Part shown: positions 25,475-34,332 of the stretch, piece by piece
Position numbering within the stretch: the stretch's first letter is position 1
Layout of the letters: the number at the start of each line of letters is the position of its first letter
Assembly: GCF_029338235.1 (NCBI RefSeq)
Contig: NZ_CP119786.1
Coordinates: 183,601 to 247,600 of the forward strand
DNA length: 64,000 bases
DNA from: Haloarcula rara
GTDB taxonomy: Archaea; Halobacteriota; Halobacteria; Halobacteriales; Haloarculaceae
Direction: 5' to 3'
Translations under genes and position numbers: made by a program
Notes under the pieces: generated by a model
Database searches by the model: none
What the model was told of the DNA's origin: nothing
Seen by the model: only the letters and a program-made list of their open reading frames with translations

Positions 25475-25618
25475 ATGATTGAGACGCTGCGCTCGCTGTT
25501 CTCGCGGAGACGGACCGTCGTCCACGAGTGTCGCCAGTGCGGCCACACCGTTGACGGGGACACCGGCCGCTGTCCGGTCTGTGGGACAGAGAGCATCGCG
25601 CGATACGCTGTCGAGTGA
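25475..25618 (+). CDS. 47-residue zinc-ribbon protein
   Basis: ATG 25475 to TGA 25616-25618 encodes 'MIETLRSLFSRRRTVVHECR' and two CxxC motifs ('CRQCGHTVDGDTGRCPVCGT'). Codon use is haloarchaeal. It lies 78 bases before the lipoprotein gene on the same strand. Small ribbons of this type are common in haloarchaea and mostly uncharacterised. Confidence 0.7.
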   Translation: MIETLRSLFSRRRTVVHECRQCGHTVDGDTGRCPVCGTESIARYAVE

Positions 25619-25696
25619 CTGCGAGGGAGGCCGCTCCGTCGGCGGTCCCGCGACGTATCGGATGGATTTATTTCGGGTGACTCGGAACAGGACCCC

Positions 25697-26890
25697 ATGT
25701 CAGGGCGACAGACGCGGCGACGGTACCTCGCGACACTGGGGGTGGCTGGGGCGGCCGCGTTGGCTGGCTGTTCCAACGACTCCGATAATCCCACCCCGAC
25801 CGGTGGTCCCTCTATCCCCGAAAGCGTCGGTCGCTGGCCGTCGTTCGGCTACGACACCGCCAACACGGGGGCGGCGGCCGACGAGACCGGCCCGACGGCG
25901 AACGTCATCGTCCAGTGGGGATATCCCACTGGCAAGCAGGTGTTCAGCTCGCCCGCTATCGTCGACGGGAGCCTCTACATCGGGAGCAACGACGGCTACG
26001 TCTACTGTCTCTCGGCTGTCGACGGCACCCGGCAGTGGCGGCTCCAGACTGGGGGGCTGATACGGTCGTCGCCGGCCGTCTCGGACGGGACCGTCTACGT
26101 CGGGAGTTTCGACGGGTATCTCTACGCCCTCGGGGCCGGCACGGGGGAGGTCACGTGGCGCTACGAAGCGGGGGCCTCGGACAACCCGCTGGTAGACCGT
26201 GCCCCGGTCCGGGCATCGCCGACAGTCGCGGACGGGACGGTGTACGTCGGCAGCGATAGCGACCGGGTCAGCGCTGTCTCGACGTCGGACGGGAGCGAAC
26301 AGTGGACCACCGGGACCGATGGGTCGGTGCAAACAACGCCCGCGGTTCTCGACGGTAGCGTCTACGTCGGGGACAACGGCGGCACTGTCACCGCCCTCTC
26401 GGCTACGGACGGCAGCGAGCAGTGGACAGCCGACGTCGGCGACGATGTCACGGGCTCGCCGGCCGTCGCGGACGGGCGCGTCTACGTCGGAACTGACGGC
26501 GGCGACGTCGTAGCCCTGTCGACGTCGGACGGCAGCGAGGCGTGGCGGTACGGGACGGACGGGCCGGTCCACTCCTCGCCGGCCGTCGCCGAGGGGACCG
26601 TCTACGTCGGAAGCGACGACAGCAGTGTCACCGCCCTCTCGGCCTCGGGCGGTGCCCAGCAGTGGTCCTTCGAGACCAGTGACACGGTTCGGTCGGCCCC
26701 GTCGGTCGTGGACGGCAACGTCTACGTCGGCAGCAACGACAACCAGCTGTACATCCTATCGGCGAGTGACGGGACCGTCCAGTGGGAGCTGTCGACCGGC
26801 GGTCCGGTGGCGTCCTCACCGGCCGTGGTGGACAACGTCATCTTCGTCAGCAACGGCGACGGCAACGTCTACGGCATGACGGCGCCCTAA
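25697..26890 (+). CDS. Tat lipoprotein with PQQ/BamB-like beta-propeller
   Basis: The 397-residue protein starts with a Tat signal and lipobox: 'RQTRRRYLATLGVAGAAALAGC', Cys at about residue 28. The rest is about eight blade repeats of the form 'VYVGSxDGxVxALSxxDGSxxW', typical of PQQ-like/BamB propellers. It would be exported folded and anchored outside the membrane. The substrate is unknown; haloarchaea lack a BamB system. A TATA-like 'GGATTTATTTCG' lies at 25661-25672. Its stop overlaps the convergent pfkB stop by four bases. Confidence 0.9.
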   Translation: MSGRQTRRRYLATLGVAGAAALAGCSNDSDNPTPTGGPSIPESVGRWPSFGYDTANTGAAADETGPTANVIVQWGYPTGKQVFSSPAIVDGSLYIGSNDGYVYCLSAVDGTRQWRLQTGGLIRSSPAVSDGTVYVGSFDGYLYALGAGTGEVTWRYEAGASDNPLVDRAPVRASPTVADGTVYVGSDSDRVSAVSTSDGSEQWTTGTDGSVQTTPAVLDGSVYVGDNGGTVTALSATDGSEQWTADVGDDVTGSPAVADGRVYVGTDGGDVVALSTSDGSEAWRYGTDGPVHSSPAVAEGTVYVGSDDSSVTALSASGGAQQWSFETSDTVRSAPSVVDGNVYVGSNDNQLYILSASDGTVQWELSTGGPVASSPAVVDNVIFVSNGDGNVYGMTAP

Positions 26891-27795
26891 CTGTTCGAGA
26901 CCGGCTCGACCCCGGTTTCCTCGGCTTCGGGCAGCGGTGGCACGTCGGTCCCGGGCGTCGAGACCGCTGCAGTGGCGGCGACGACGCCCGTGTGCAGGGC
27001 GACAGATTCGTCGGCGCCGACGTCTCTGGCCGCAAGGACGCCCGAAAGCAGCGCGTCGCCAGCGCCGACCGTATCGACGACCTCGCAGTCGATGGCTGGC
27101 TCGTGGACGACGTCGTCCGCTGTGACGAGAACGGCGCCGTCTGGGCCCAGCGAGGCGATGACACAGTCGAATCCAGTCTCTCGGAGGGCTTCAGCGGCCG
27201 CGACGGCCGATTCGCGGTCGTCGACGGGCCGATCCGTCGCCGCTTCGAGCTCCGGGGCGTTGGGTTTGCAGATGGCGTAGTGCGCGTCAAGCTCTCGCAA
27301 GAGCGCGCCTTCGACGTCGACAGCGGTCTTCCAGGGACCGGCCCGGGCGAGCCGGTCGATGGCGTCGGTGTCCAGCCCCGGTGGGAGGCTGCCTGCGACG
27401 ACCACGATATCTGGTGACAGTGACGCGAGTCGCTCGATGATGGCCGCCACCTCCGCGGCGGAGACTACCGGGCCGCGCTGGTTGAGCTTGTACTCGCCGT
27501 CGGCGGCGAGGACGGTCGAGTTGAGCCGCGTCGTCCCGTCGATATCGACGAACCGGGACTCGATACCCTGGGCCGCCAGCCGTTCGGTGACGAACTGCCC
27601 GAGGAACCCACCGACCACGCCGGTCGCGACCGTCTCGGTCCCCATCGCGGTGAGGTACTTCGAGACGTTGATACCCTTCCCGCCGGCGTCGAACTGCGCG
27701 TCGTCGACGCGGATGACCTCCCCTGGCGAGAGCGGCTGCTCGGTGCTGACCGTCTGGTCCACCGCCGGATTGAGCGTGACGGTGGCTATCATCAC
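26887..27795 (-). CDS. pfkB: 1-phosphofructokinase (PfkB family)
   Basis: The 302-residue ribokinase-fold enzyme has 'FDAGGKGINVSKYLTAMG' (PfkB signature 1) and 'DTVGAGDALLSGVLAA' (signature 2 with the catalytic Asp). In a fructose PTS operon it should phosphorylate fructose-1-phosphate to fructose-1,6-bisphosphate with ATP. It is the last gene of the minus-strand operon and overlaps the upstream aldehyde dehydrogenase-like gene by four bases. Confidence 0.93.
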   Translation of the reverse strand: MMIATVTLNPAVDQTVSTEQPLSPGEVIRVDDAQFDAGGKGINVSKYLTAMGTETVATGVVGGFLGQFVTERLAAQGIESRFVDIDGTTRLNSTVLAADGEYKLNQRGPVVSAAEVAAIIERLASLSPDIVVVAGSLPPGLDTDAIDRLARAGPWKTAVDVEGALLRELDAHYAICKPNAPELEAATDRPVDDRESAVAAAEALRETGFDCVIASLGPDGAVLVTADDVVHEPAIDCEVVDTVGAGDALLSGVLAARDVGADESVALHTGVVAATAAVSTPGTDVPPLPEAEETGVEPVSNS

Positions 27796-29178
27796 TGGAG
27801 CACTCGCTTGGTTCGGGTCAGCCGCGTCACGGTCTCTCGCACCCGTTGGTTACCGGGGCTGGGCGGTCGTTCGTCGGACACATCGCCGCCCGCGTGGACG
27901 CTGATAGTGGCCGCGTCGACGGCGTCTGCCACGTCCATCGCCAGGCTGTGGCGGGCGGTGAACACGCTGACTGCCTGTGACGGGCTGTCGGCCGCCGGAA
28001 GCTCCGGGGCGTCCGTGTCGGACTCGAACGGGCTCACCGGGACGATGGGCGTGGGCTGGTCGTCTTCCAGGAGCGCCGCGTCGGCCGGCACGTCCGAGAG
28101 GACGGTCGGCTGGAACTCGCGGCCGTCGGCACCGCCCCCGCGGACCAACGTCGCGCCTTTCGTCGTCGCGTCGTCGACGAAGTACGCCAGTCGCTCGGCC
28201 TCGGCGACGTCCCGCTGTGGCGCGACCGTCGTAGTCGCGTCGAACAGGTCGCCATTGGTCCAGTTGGAAAGGCGGTCGTCGAGACGCTCGACCAGCTCGT
28301 CCTGTATCGACGCGTGGGCGAGGACGTGGCACGTCCCCGCGAGGCGGCGCTCGACGGCGCTGGGTCCGTGGTCGGCGATGGCGGCGGCAGCGGCGTCGAG
28401 GTCCGCGTCCGCGAAGACCAGTGTCGTCGTCCCGCCGCCGAGGCGCTGCTGGAACCGCGTCACCCCAGGGGCCCCCGCCGAAGCCCCGGCGTCGAGTACG
28501 GCGTCGGCCCCCCGCTAACGGTACGTGCGTGCCCGTCGGCCTCGGCCACGAGTGGGACGAACCCGACCGCTCCCTCGGGGACGTGTTCGCGGACGAGTTC
28601 GGTCAGTATCGACACGGCGACCGGCGTCGCTGCCGGGGCCGTCACCACGACGCCGTTGCCGGCGCCGAGGGCGGGCGCGAGCTGCAGAGCCGCTGTCGCC
28701 AGCGGGGCTCGAACGGACGGACGACACTGCACGACTCCGAGCGGGACCGCGGCGACGAGGGAGTTGTCCCCGGCCCCCTGGCCGTCGTCCAGGTGCGGTA
28801 GGCCCCGGTGAGCGAACGGAGCACGTCGGCGACGCGGTCGAACTGCCTCGCGGCCGTCGCCGCTTCGTCGCGGGCGCTGGTTATCGGGACACCGGCCTCG
28901 CGGACGAGCGCGTCCGCGAGTTCGTCGCTCCGGTCCCTGATTCCACTCGCGATGGCCCCAGACCAGTTCGCGCGCTGGATGACGGCCGTCTCAAGGTCCG
29001 TCGGGACCGCCCCGCTCGCGGCGGCCACCGCGCTGGCCAGCGTCGTCGCGTCGCCGGTGGCGACGGTCGCGAACACCTCGTCGGTGGTCCGGTCGACGAC
29101 ATCGGTCGACCCGCTCCCGTCGCGGCGTTCGCCCGCGACGACCGGTCGAACCCGCCGTTCGGTCTGTGTAACGTCCAT
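27792..29178 (-). pseudogene. aldehyde dehydrogenase-like gene, two frameshifts
   Basis: Three consecutive frames together encode one ALDH-like protein of about 460 residues: N-terminus from 29178 ('MDVTQTERRVRPVVAGERRD') to about 28805, middle 28805-28512 ('LPHLDDGQGAGDNSLVAAVP', 'LGAGNGVVVTAPAATPVAVS'), C-terminus to 27792 ('LGGGTTTLVFADADLDAAAA', 'LAGTCHVLAHASIQDELVER'). The probable catalytic Cys is kept. The breaks fall in a G4 run (about 28809) and a G6 run (about 28510). It lies between fba and pfkB with four-base overlaps, so it belongs to the PTS operon. Sequencing error is a real alternative to loss of function. Confidence 0.75.
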
Positions 29179-29181
29179 CGA

Positions 29182-29970
29182 TTACCCCTCCAGCACGTCG
29201 TCGGCCGTGGCCTCCTCGAAGACGACCGATTCGAGCTTATCGAGGATGTGCCGGGGGTCCTCGCGCTGCCAGACGTTGCGGCCGACGGCCAGCCCGGAGA
29301 CGCCGACGTCCATGCAGTCAGAGACGAGTTCGAGGAAGTCGCGGTCGGAGGTCTTCGACCCGCCGGACAGCAGGACGCGGTTGTCCGCTGCGGACCGGAC
29401 GGCGTGGGCCATCGCGTCCTTGCTGCGGGGGTACTTCACCTTCGTGAAGTCCGCGCCCAGTTCCAGCCCGAGCCGTGCGGCGTAGGCGATGATGTCCTCG
29501 CTACGATGTGACTTGACGGCCTGCCCGCGCGGGTACGCCCACATGGCGATGGGGAGGTCGTGGTCGCGGGCGGCCTCCTGGACCGGGCGGAAGTCCTCGA
29601 ACATCCGTGGCTCCTCGTTGACGCCGGGGTAGATGGTGTAGCCGATGGCGTCGGCACCCAGTTCGGCGGCGTAGTCGACGGTCCAGTTCTTCGGCGAGTA
29701 GGGGTCGCCCATCCAGAGGTCGGAGCTACCGTTGAGTTTGGCCAGCAGGTTCACGTCGTCCTCGTAGCTGGGGTAGTAGGTCTCGGCCAGTCCCTTCCCC
29801 ACAGCAAGCGCCGTGACGGCGTCGTGGGTGGCCATCTCGAACACCTCTCTGGGGTCGAGGCGTTCCTCGACGCCGCTGAACTGTTTCGGGCCGTGTTCCA
29901 GGCCGTGGTCGTGAGCGAGTACCAGTGTCTTGTCGTTGCGGACGAGCGGTGAGTCGGTGAAATCGTACAT
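29182..29970 (-). CDS. fba: class I fructose-bisphosphate aldolase, archaeal type
   Basis: The 262-residue enzyme belongs to the DhnA/FbaB family: 'LVLAHDHGLEHGPKQF', 'IGYTIYPGVNEE', the Schiff-base Lys in 'GADFTKVKYPRSKDAM', and the phosphate-binding 'LLSGGSKTSD' and 'GLAVGRNVWQR'. It splits fructose-1,6-bisphosphate to dihydroxyacetone phosphate and glyceraldehyde-3-phosphate, downstream of PfkB. It follows ptfB by 104 bases in the operon. Confidence 0.94.
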   Translation of the reverse strand: MYDFTDSPLVRNDKTLVLAHDHGLEHGPKQFSGVEERLDPREVFEMATHDAVTALAVGKGLAETYYPSYEDDVNLLAKLNGSSDLWMGDPYSPKNWTVDYAAELGADAIGYTIYPGVNEEPRMFEDFRPVQEAARDHDLPIAMWAYPRGQAVKSHRSEDIIAYAARLGLELGADFTKVKYPRSKDAMAHAVRSAADNRVLLSGGSKTSDRDFLELVSDCMDVGVSGLAVGRNVWQREDPRHILDKLESVVFEEATADDVLEG

Positions 29971-30074
29971 ATGTGTCTGTTGGGTGTCTGCGTGCGTTCT
30001 GCGGTCGGGTGTCGGTGCGTGGCCGCGGGTCGGCGCGTCGACGACGAGTCGTCGGGCGACTGTCGGCGACGGAG

Positions 30075-30515
30075 TCAGCTCAGCAGGCGCTTGAGGCGGG
30101 CGACGAGACTCTTCGAGCGGTCGCCGCCGCGTCGCACGTCCGGCGAGCCGCTGTCGTGGTCGGCGTCGTCGGCCTCGTCGATGGCGACCTCGCGTTCGGT
30201 GTCGGGGTCGCCCTCGGCGGCCGCCTCGGCCTCGTCCATGAGGCCCTCGACGTCGTTGACGGCGGCCTTGATCGTCCCTGTGACCAGCGGGAGGTCCTCG
30301 AAGCGGTCACGATTCACCGAGGTGTCAGCGGCGATGATAGCGGCGTCGGCGGTTTCGATGTCCTCGGCCGAGAGCTCGTTCTCGGCGCCCATCGCGCCCT
30401 GAATCTCGACTTCGATGTCGTGGCCGCGTCTCTTGGCTTCCTGTTCTAAGTTCTCGGCGCCCATCTGACTGTGTGCGATACCGGTCGGACAGGCGGTGAC
30501 TGCGACGAATTTCAT
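30075..30515 (-). CDS. ptfB: fructose PTS EIIB component
   Basis: The 146-residue protein starts at 30515 ('MKFVAVTACPTGIAHSQMGA') with the EIIB-fructose phosphocysteine loop ACPTGIAHS. After the roughly 100-residue domain it has an acidic tail and ends in a basic stretch. It receives phosphate from EIIA and passes it to fructose through EIIC. Its start overlaps the ptsI stop (ATGA). Confidence 0.93.
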   Translation of the reverse strand: MKFVAVTACPTGIAHSQMGAENLEQEAKRRGHDIEVEIQGAMGAENELSAEDIETADAAIIAADTSVNRDRFEDLPLVTGTIKAAVNDVEGLMDEAEAAAEGDPDTEREVAIDEADDADHDSGSPDVRRGGDRSKSLVARLKRLLS

Positions 30516-32190
30516 TGTATTGTCTCGTGTAGTTCGCTGCGTGTTGCGACACGACGAGCGCTGTCGGCACGCTCTCGTGCGGCGCTGTACTCGGTCTCGC
30601 CGACGGCGACTTTCACGTCGGGGACGGTGACGGCGCTCATGCTGAGTTCGTCCAGTCCGAGCCCGACCAGGAGTTCGGTGACGTCGGGGTTGCCGGCCAT
30701 CTCGCCGCACATCCCGACCCAGGCGTCGTTCGCGTGGGCCTGCTCGACTGTGTGGCCGATGGCCCGGACCACGCCCGGATGCGTCGGGTCGTGGAGGTCA
30801 CCGACGCGCTCGTTCTCGCGGTCGGCCGCCATCACGTACTGCGTGAGGTCGTTCGTCCCGATAGAGAGGAAGTCGACCCGCCTGGCGAACTCGTCGGCCA
30901 TGAAGACGGCGCTCGGTGTCTCGACCATCACGCCAAGCGACGGGCGCTTGTAGTCGACGCCGCGGTCCGCGAGGTCGGCGGCGGCGTCGTCGACTGCCCC
31001 GATGGCGGCCTCGAGCTCCTCGACGGTCGCCACGAGGGGGAACATCACGTTCAGCTCTCCGGCGCCATCGGCGGCCGCCCGGAGTAGCGCCCGCAGCTGC
31101 GTGCGGAACAGCTCGGCGTCGGGGTCCAGCGAGCGCCGGATGCCCCGCTCGCCGAGGAACGGGTTCTCCTCCTCGGGGAGGTCGAGATACGGAATCTGCT
31201 TGTCCCCGCCGATGTCCAGTGTCCTGACGACTACGCGGCCGTCGGGGAAGGTGTCGAGCGCGTCCCGAACGGTCTCGTACTGCTCGTCCTCCTCGGGCGG
31301 GGACTGGCGGTCGAGGAAGAGGAACTCGGTGCGGTAGAGCCCGACGCCGTCGGCGCCCGGGCCGCCGCCGGCTCCAGCTCTTCCGGGCGGCCGACGTTGG
31401 CGGCGACCTCTATCTCGCGACCGTCGCTCGTCGCGACCGACTCCGGGATGACGTCTGCGCCCTCCTCGGCCCGCGCGGCCTCGCGTTCGGCGTCGTCGGG
31501 TTCGACGAGTAACTCGCCGGCGTCACCGTCGACGACGACCTCGGTGCCTTCGGCCACGTCGGTCAGCCCTTCGCCGAGGCCGACGACCGCCGGCAGCGCC
31601 AGCGACCGCGCGAAGATGGCGGCGTGTGAGGTCCGGCCTCCCGTTATAGTGGCGAAGCCCGCCACCGTCTCGGGGTCGAGTTGAGCCGTGTCGCTCGGGG
31701 TGAGCCGCTCGGCCAGGACGACACTGTCCTCGGGCAGGTCGGCCAGGTTAACCCGGTCGCCGCCGGTCAGCAGTCGCAGCAGGCGGTCCCGCACGTCTCG
31801 GAGGTCGTCGGCGCGCTCGGCCATCCGACCCTCCATCCCCTCGAACTGTTCGATGTGCTCGGCGAAGGTGTCGTCGACGGCGGTGGCCGCTGGGTGCCCC
31901 TCCTCGATGCTCGCTGTCACGGCCTCCTCGATGGTCGGGTCCTCCAGGAACTGGATGTGGGCGTCGAAGATGGCGGCCTCGTCCTCGCCGACGCGCTCGG
32001 CGGTAGCGTTGCGCTCGCTCTCCAGTTCGGCCCGGGCGGTCTCGACGGCGTCGGCAAAGCGGTCGCGCTCGGCGGCGACGTCGACCGGCTCGTCCGCGTC
32101 GGGGAGCGTGATTTCGGGGTCGTACCAGACGACGGTGCCGAGACCCGAGCGGGGCGTCGCGCCGGTGCCGGTGAGTGTGCGGGATGCCAT
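30512..32190 (-). pseudogene. ptsI: PTS enzyme I, one frameshift
   Basis: From ATG 32190 ('MASRTLTGTGATPRSGLGTV') the frame runs through the phosphohistidine domain ('ITGGRTSHAAIFARSLALPA') to about 31360, then continues in the next frame ('GADGVGLYRTEFLFLDRQ', 'GIRRSLDPDAELFRTQLRAL', 'MCGEMAGNPDVTELLVGLGL') to 30512. Total length is 1,679 bases; one added base gives about 559 residues, the usual size for PtsI. The break is in a GC-rich run (GGCGGCCCGGGCGCC). It takes phosphate from PEP to HPr. Four-base overlap with ptfB. Confidence 0.85.
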
Positions 32191-32192
32191 GG

Positions 32193-32471
32193 CTATGCCT
32201 CTAGTTCGTCCTCGGGGGTCGTCAGTATTCGCTCCAGTTCGGAAAGCACCGCCTCGGCGTCGGCTCCGTCGGCGACGAGGCGGAGTTCCTCGCCCTGGCC
32301 CACGCCGAGGCTGGTGACGGCAATCATCGACTGGGCCGGCACGAGGTCGCCCTCGGGCGGGCCGACCTCCACGTCGGCCTCGTGGTCGTTGACGGCCTCG
32401 ACGAACAGCGCCGCGGGGCGGGCGTGCAGCCCCGCTTCCGGGACGATTTCGACGATACGTTCTTCGCTCAT
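32193..32471 (-). CDS. ptsH: phosphocarrier protein HPr
   Basis: The 92-residue protein 'MSEERIVEIVPEAGLHARPA' has the His-15 phosphorylation motif GLHARPAA. It passes phosphate from PtsI to EIIA. The start overlaps the ptfA stop by four bases and the stop is two bases before the ptsI start. Confidence 0.94.
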   Translation of the reverse strand: MSEERIVEIVPEAGLHARPAALFVEAVNDHEADVEVGPPEGDLVPAQSMIAVTSLGVGQGEELRLVADGADAEAVLSELERILTTPEDELEA

Positions 32472-32941
32472 GCAATCGCCTCCCGGAGTGTCGCCTGGAC
32501 CTCGCTCTCGTCCTCGGCCGCGTGCAGGCGTCCACGCACGTCGTCGTGCATCAGGGCCCGCGACAGCGAACTCAGTATCTGCAGGTGGTCCTCGCCGCCC
32601 TCCTCGGGGACGAGTATCAGGAAGATGAGCGTCGCCGGCTCGTCGTCCATCGACCCGAAGTCGACGCCCGTCTCCGAGCGGGCAAAGGCCAGCGAAGGGC
32701 GGTTCACGGCCTCGGTCTTGGCGTGGGGGATGCCGATACCCATTCCCACGCCGGTGGTCGTCTCCTCCTCGCGGGCGAGCAGCGCGTCGAGTGCCGTCTG
32801 GCGGTCCTCGACGCGTCCCGACTCGACGACGAGGTCGAGCAGATACTCGATAGTCGCCTCCTTCCCCGCGGGCGGTTCGGACAGCGAGATGTGACTCGCC
32901 GGAATCAGTTCGTCGATGTCGTCTGTAATCTGGTCTGTCAT
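32468..32941 (-). CDS. ptfA: fructose PTS EIIA component
   Basis: The 157-residue EIIA-fructose/mannitol protein has the active-site His in 'GVGMGIGIPHAKTEAVNRPS' and the helical end 'HLQILSSLSRALMHDD'. It carries phosphate from HPr to EIIB. The start lies six bases after the ptfC stop. Confidence 0.94.
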   Translation of the reverse strand: MTDQITDDIDELIPASHISLSEPPAGKEATIEYLLDLVVESGRVEDRQTALDALLAREEETTTGVGMGIGIPHAKTEAVNRPSLAFARSETGVDFGSMDDEPATLIFLILVPEEGGEDHLQILSSLSRALMHDDVRGRLHAAEDESEVQATLREAIA

Positions 32942-32946
32942 TGGTG

Positions 32947-34092
32947 TTAGTCGTCGCTCGGCTGTGCAGTGCCTGTGCCGGACTCGGTACCGGCCTCAAT
33001 GCGGTCCTCGAAGTCGGGCTTGAGGAGGAGCGCGACGGCCGCCGTGACGAACGAGCCCAGCACGATACAGGCCAGGAACATGAACGGCTTGTTCGACAGC
33101 GGAATGACGAAGATACCGCCGTGGGGCGCGGGCATCGTCACGTTCAGCGCCATCGACGCCGCGCCGCCGGCGGCGGAGCCAGCCATCACGGCCGGGATGA
33201 CACGCAGGGGGTCGGCCGCGGCGTAGGGAATCGCCCCCTCCGTGATGAACGAGAGGCCCAGCACGACCCCGCTCTTTGCGTTCTCGTACATCTCGGCCGC
33301 GTACTTGTGCGGAGAGATGAAATTCGAGATGGCCAGCCCGATGGGGGGGACCATCCCGCCGATCATCACGGCCGCCATCGGCGCGTAGATGCCCTCGGTG
33401 ATGAGCCCCGTCGAGAAGACGTAGGCGACCTTGTTCACGGGGCCGCCCATGTCGAAGGCCATCATCCCGCCGAGGATGAGCCCGACGAACATCGCCTGCC
33501 CGCCCTGCATCCCTTCCAGGAACCCGGTCAGACTCGCGTTAGCGAGCGCGACCGGCACGCCCAGCACGAACAGCATGATAGGCGTGAGGACCGCCATTGT
33601 CGCCACGGGGATGATGAGCACGGGCATCATCGGGGCCAGAAACTCCGGGACGTCCAGTCCCTTGAACCAGCGGGCGACGTAGCCCGCCAGCAGGCCGGCG
33701 ACGATGGCGCCCAGGTAGCCGGCGCCGGCCTCGCCGCCCGCGACGCCGATGACGGAGGCGGCCTCGGAGACGACGACCCCATCCTGGATGATGAACGACA
33801 GGAGGAACCCGGGCGCAAGTCCCGGGCGGTCCGCGATGGCGTAGGCGATATACCCCCCGAGAATCGGGACCATGATGGTGAGGCCGGCAGTGCCGACCTG
33901 CGCGAGGAACCAGCCGGGGGAGCCGGTGTTATCGAAGACTGCCTGGGTATCCCCCACCGCGTACGCGAGGGCGAGGAAGATACCACCGATTGTGACGAAC
34001 GGAATCATGAACGACACGCCGGTCATCAGGTCCTCCTTGACGGAGGTCACGTGCGACCGGAGCAGTCGTTCGAATTTGGGGCTCTCTGACAT
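32947..34092 (-). CDS. ptfC: fructose PTS EIIC permease
   Basis: The 381-residue membrane protein starts 'MSESPKFERLLRSHVTSVKE' and has about nine helices with conserved EIIC motifs 'FDMGGPVNKVAYVF' and 'FITEGAIPYAAADPLRVIP'. It transports fructose and is the first gene of the operon. The start at 34092 is chosen over one 24 bases upstream because it begins 30-40 bases after a TATA-like box. Confidence 0.93.
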   Translation of the reverse strand: MSESPKFERLLRSHVTSVKEDLMTGVSFMIPFVTIGGIFLALAYAVGDTQAVFDNTGSPGWFLAQVGTAGLTIMVPILGGYIAYAIADRPGLAPGFLLSFIIQDGVVVSEAASVIGVAGGEAGAGYLGAIVAGLLAGYVARWFKGLDVPEFLAPMMPVLIIPVATMAVLTPIMLFVLGVPVALANASLTGFLEGMQGGQAMFVGLILGGMMAFDMGGPVNKVAYVFSTGLITEGIYAPMAAVMIGGMVPPIGLAISNFISPHKYAAEMYENAKSGVVLGLSFITEGAIPYAAADPLRVIPAVMAGSAAGGAASMALNVTMPAPHGGIFVIPLSNKPFMFLACIVLGSFVTAAVALLLKPDFEDRIEAGTESGTGTAQPSDD

Positions 34093-34122
34093 TGCGACAC
34101 CTGCGGCTACGTCCACTATCTA

Positions 34123-34133
34123 CCATAAAAGTT
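34123..34133 (-). promoter_or_regulatory. TATA-like promoter of the fructose PTS operon
   Basis: On the minus strand this reads ACTTTTATGGT, about 30-40 bases before the ptfC ATG at 34092. It is the only clear TATA-like element before the whole eight-gene operon. Confidence 0.5.
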
Positions 34134-34224
34134 AGCGTTTTTGCACGACAACGATTGGTATTGATGCTTATAGGGAATTGAGTGACTGGTTCTGTATGGA
34201 ATGAGGGGTGGGGCGCGGCTGACC

Positions 34225-34244
34225 TAACAAGCATATGCTTGTTA
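34225..34244. promoter_or_regulatory. perfect 20-base palindrome, candidate operator
   Basis: TAACAAGCATATGCTTGTTA is a perfect palindrome lying 130 bases before ptfC and 90 bases before the second SMC-related gene, which is divergent. The size and symmetry fit a dimeric repressor site. Which gene it controls is unknown; a GlpR-like PTS regulator is one option. Confidence 0.6.
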
Positions 34245-34332
34245 TTATGTCCTCCTGTAATCAACTAATTACGGCACCACCGTCGCCGCGCGCGTCCCAG
34301 CGTTTAAGATTGCGACCGTCAGAGGTAGAGCT

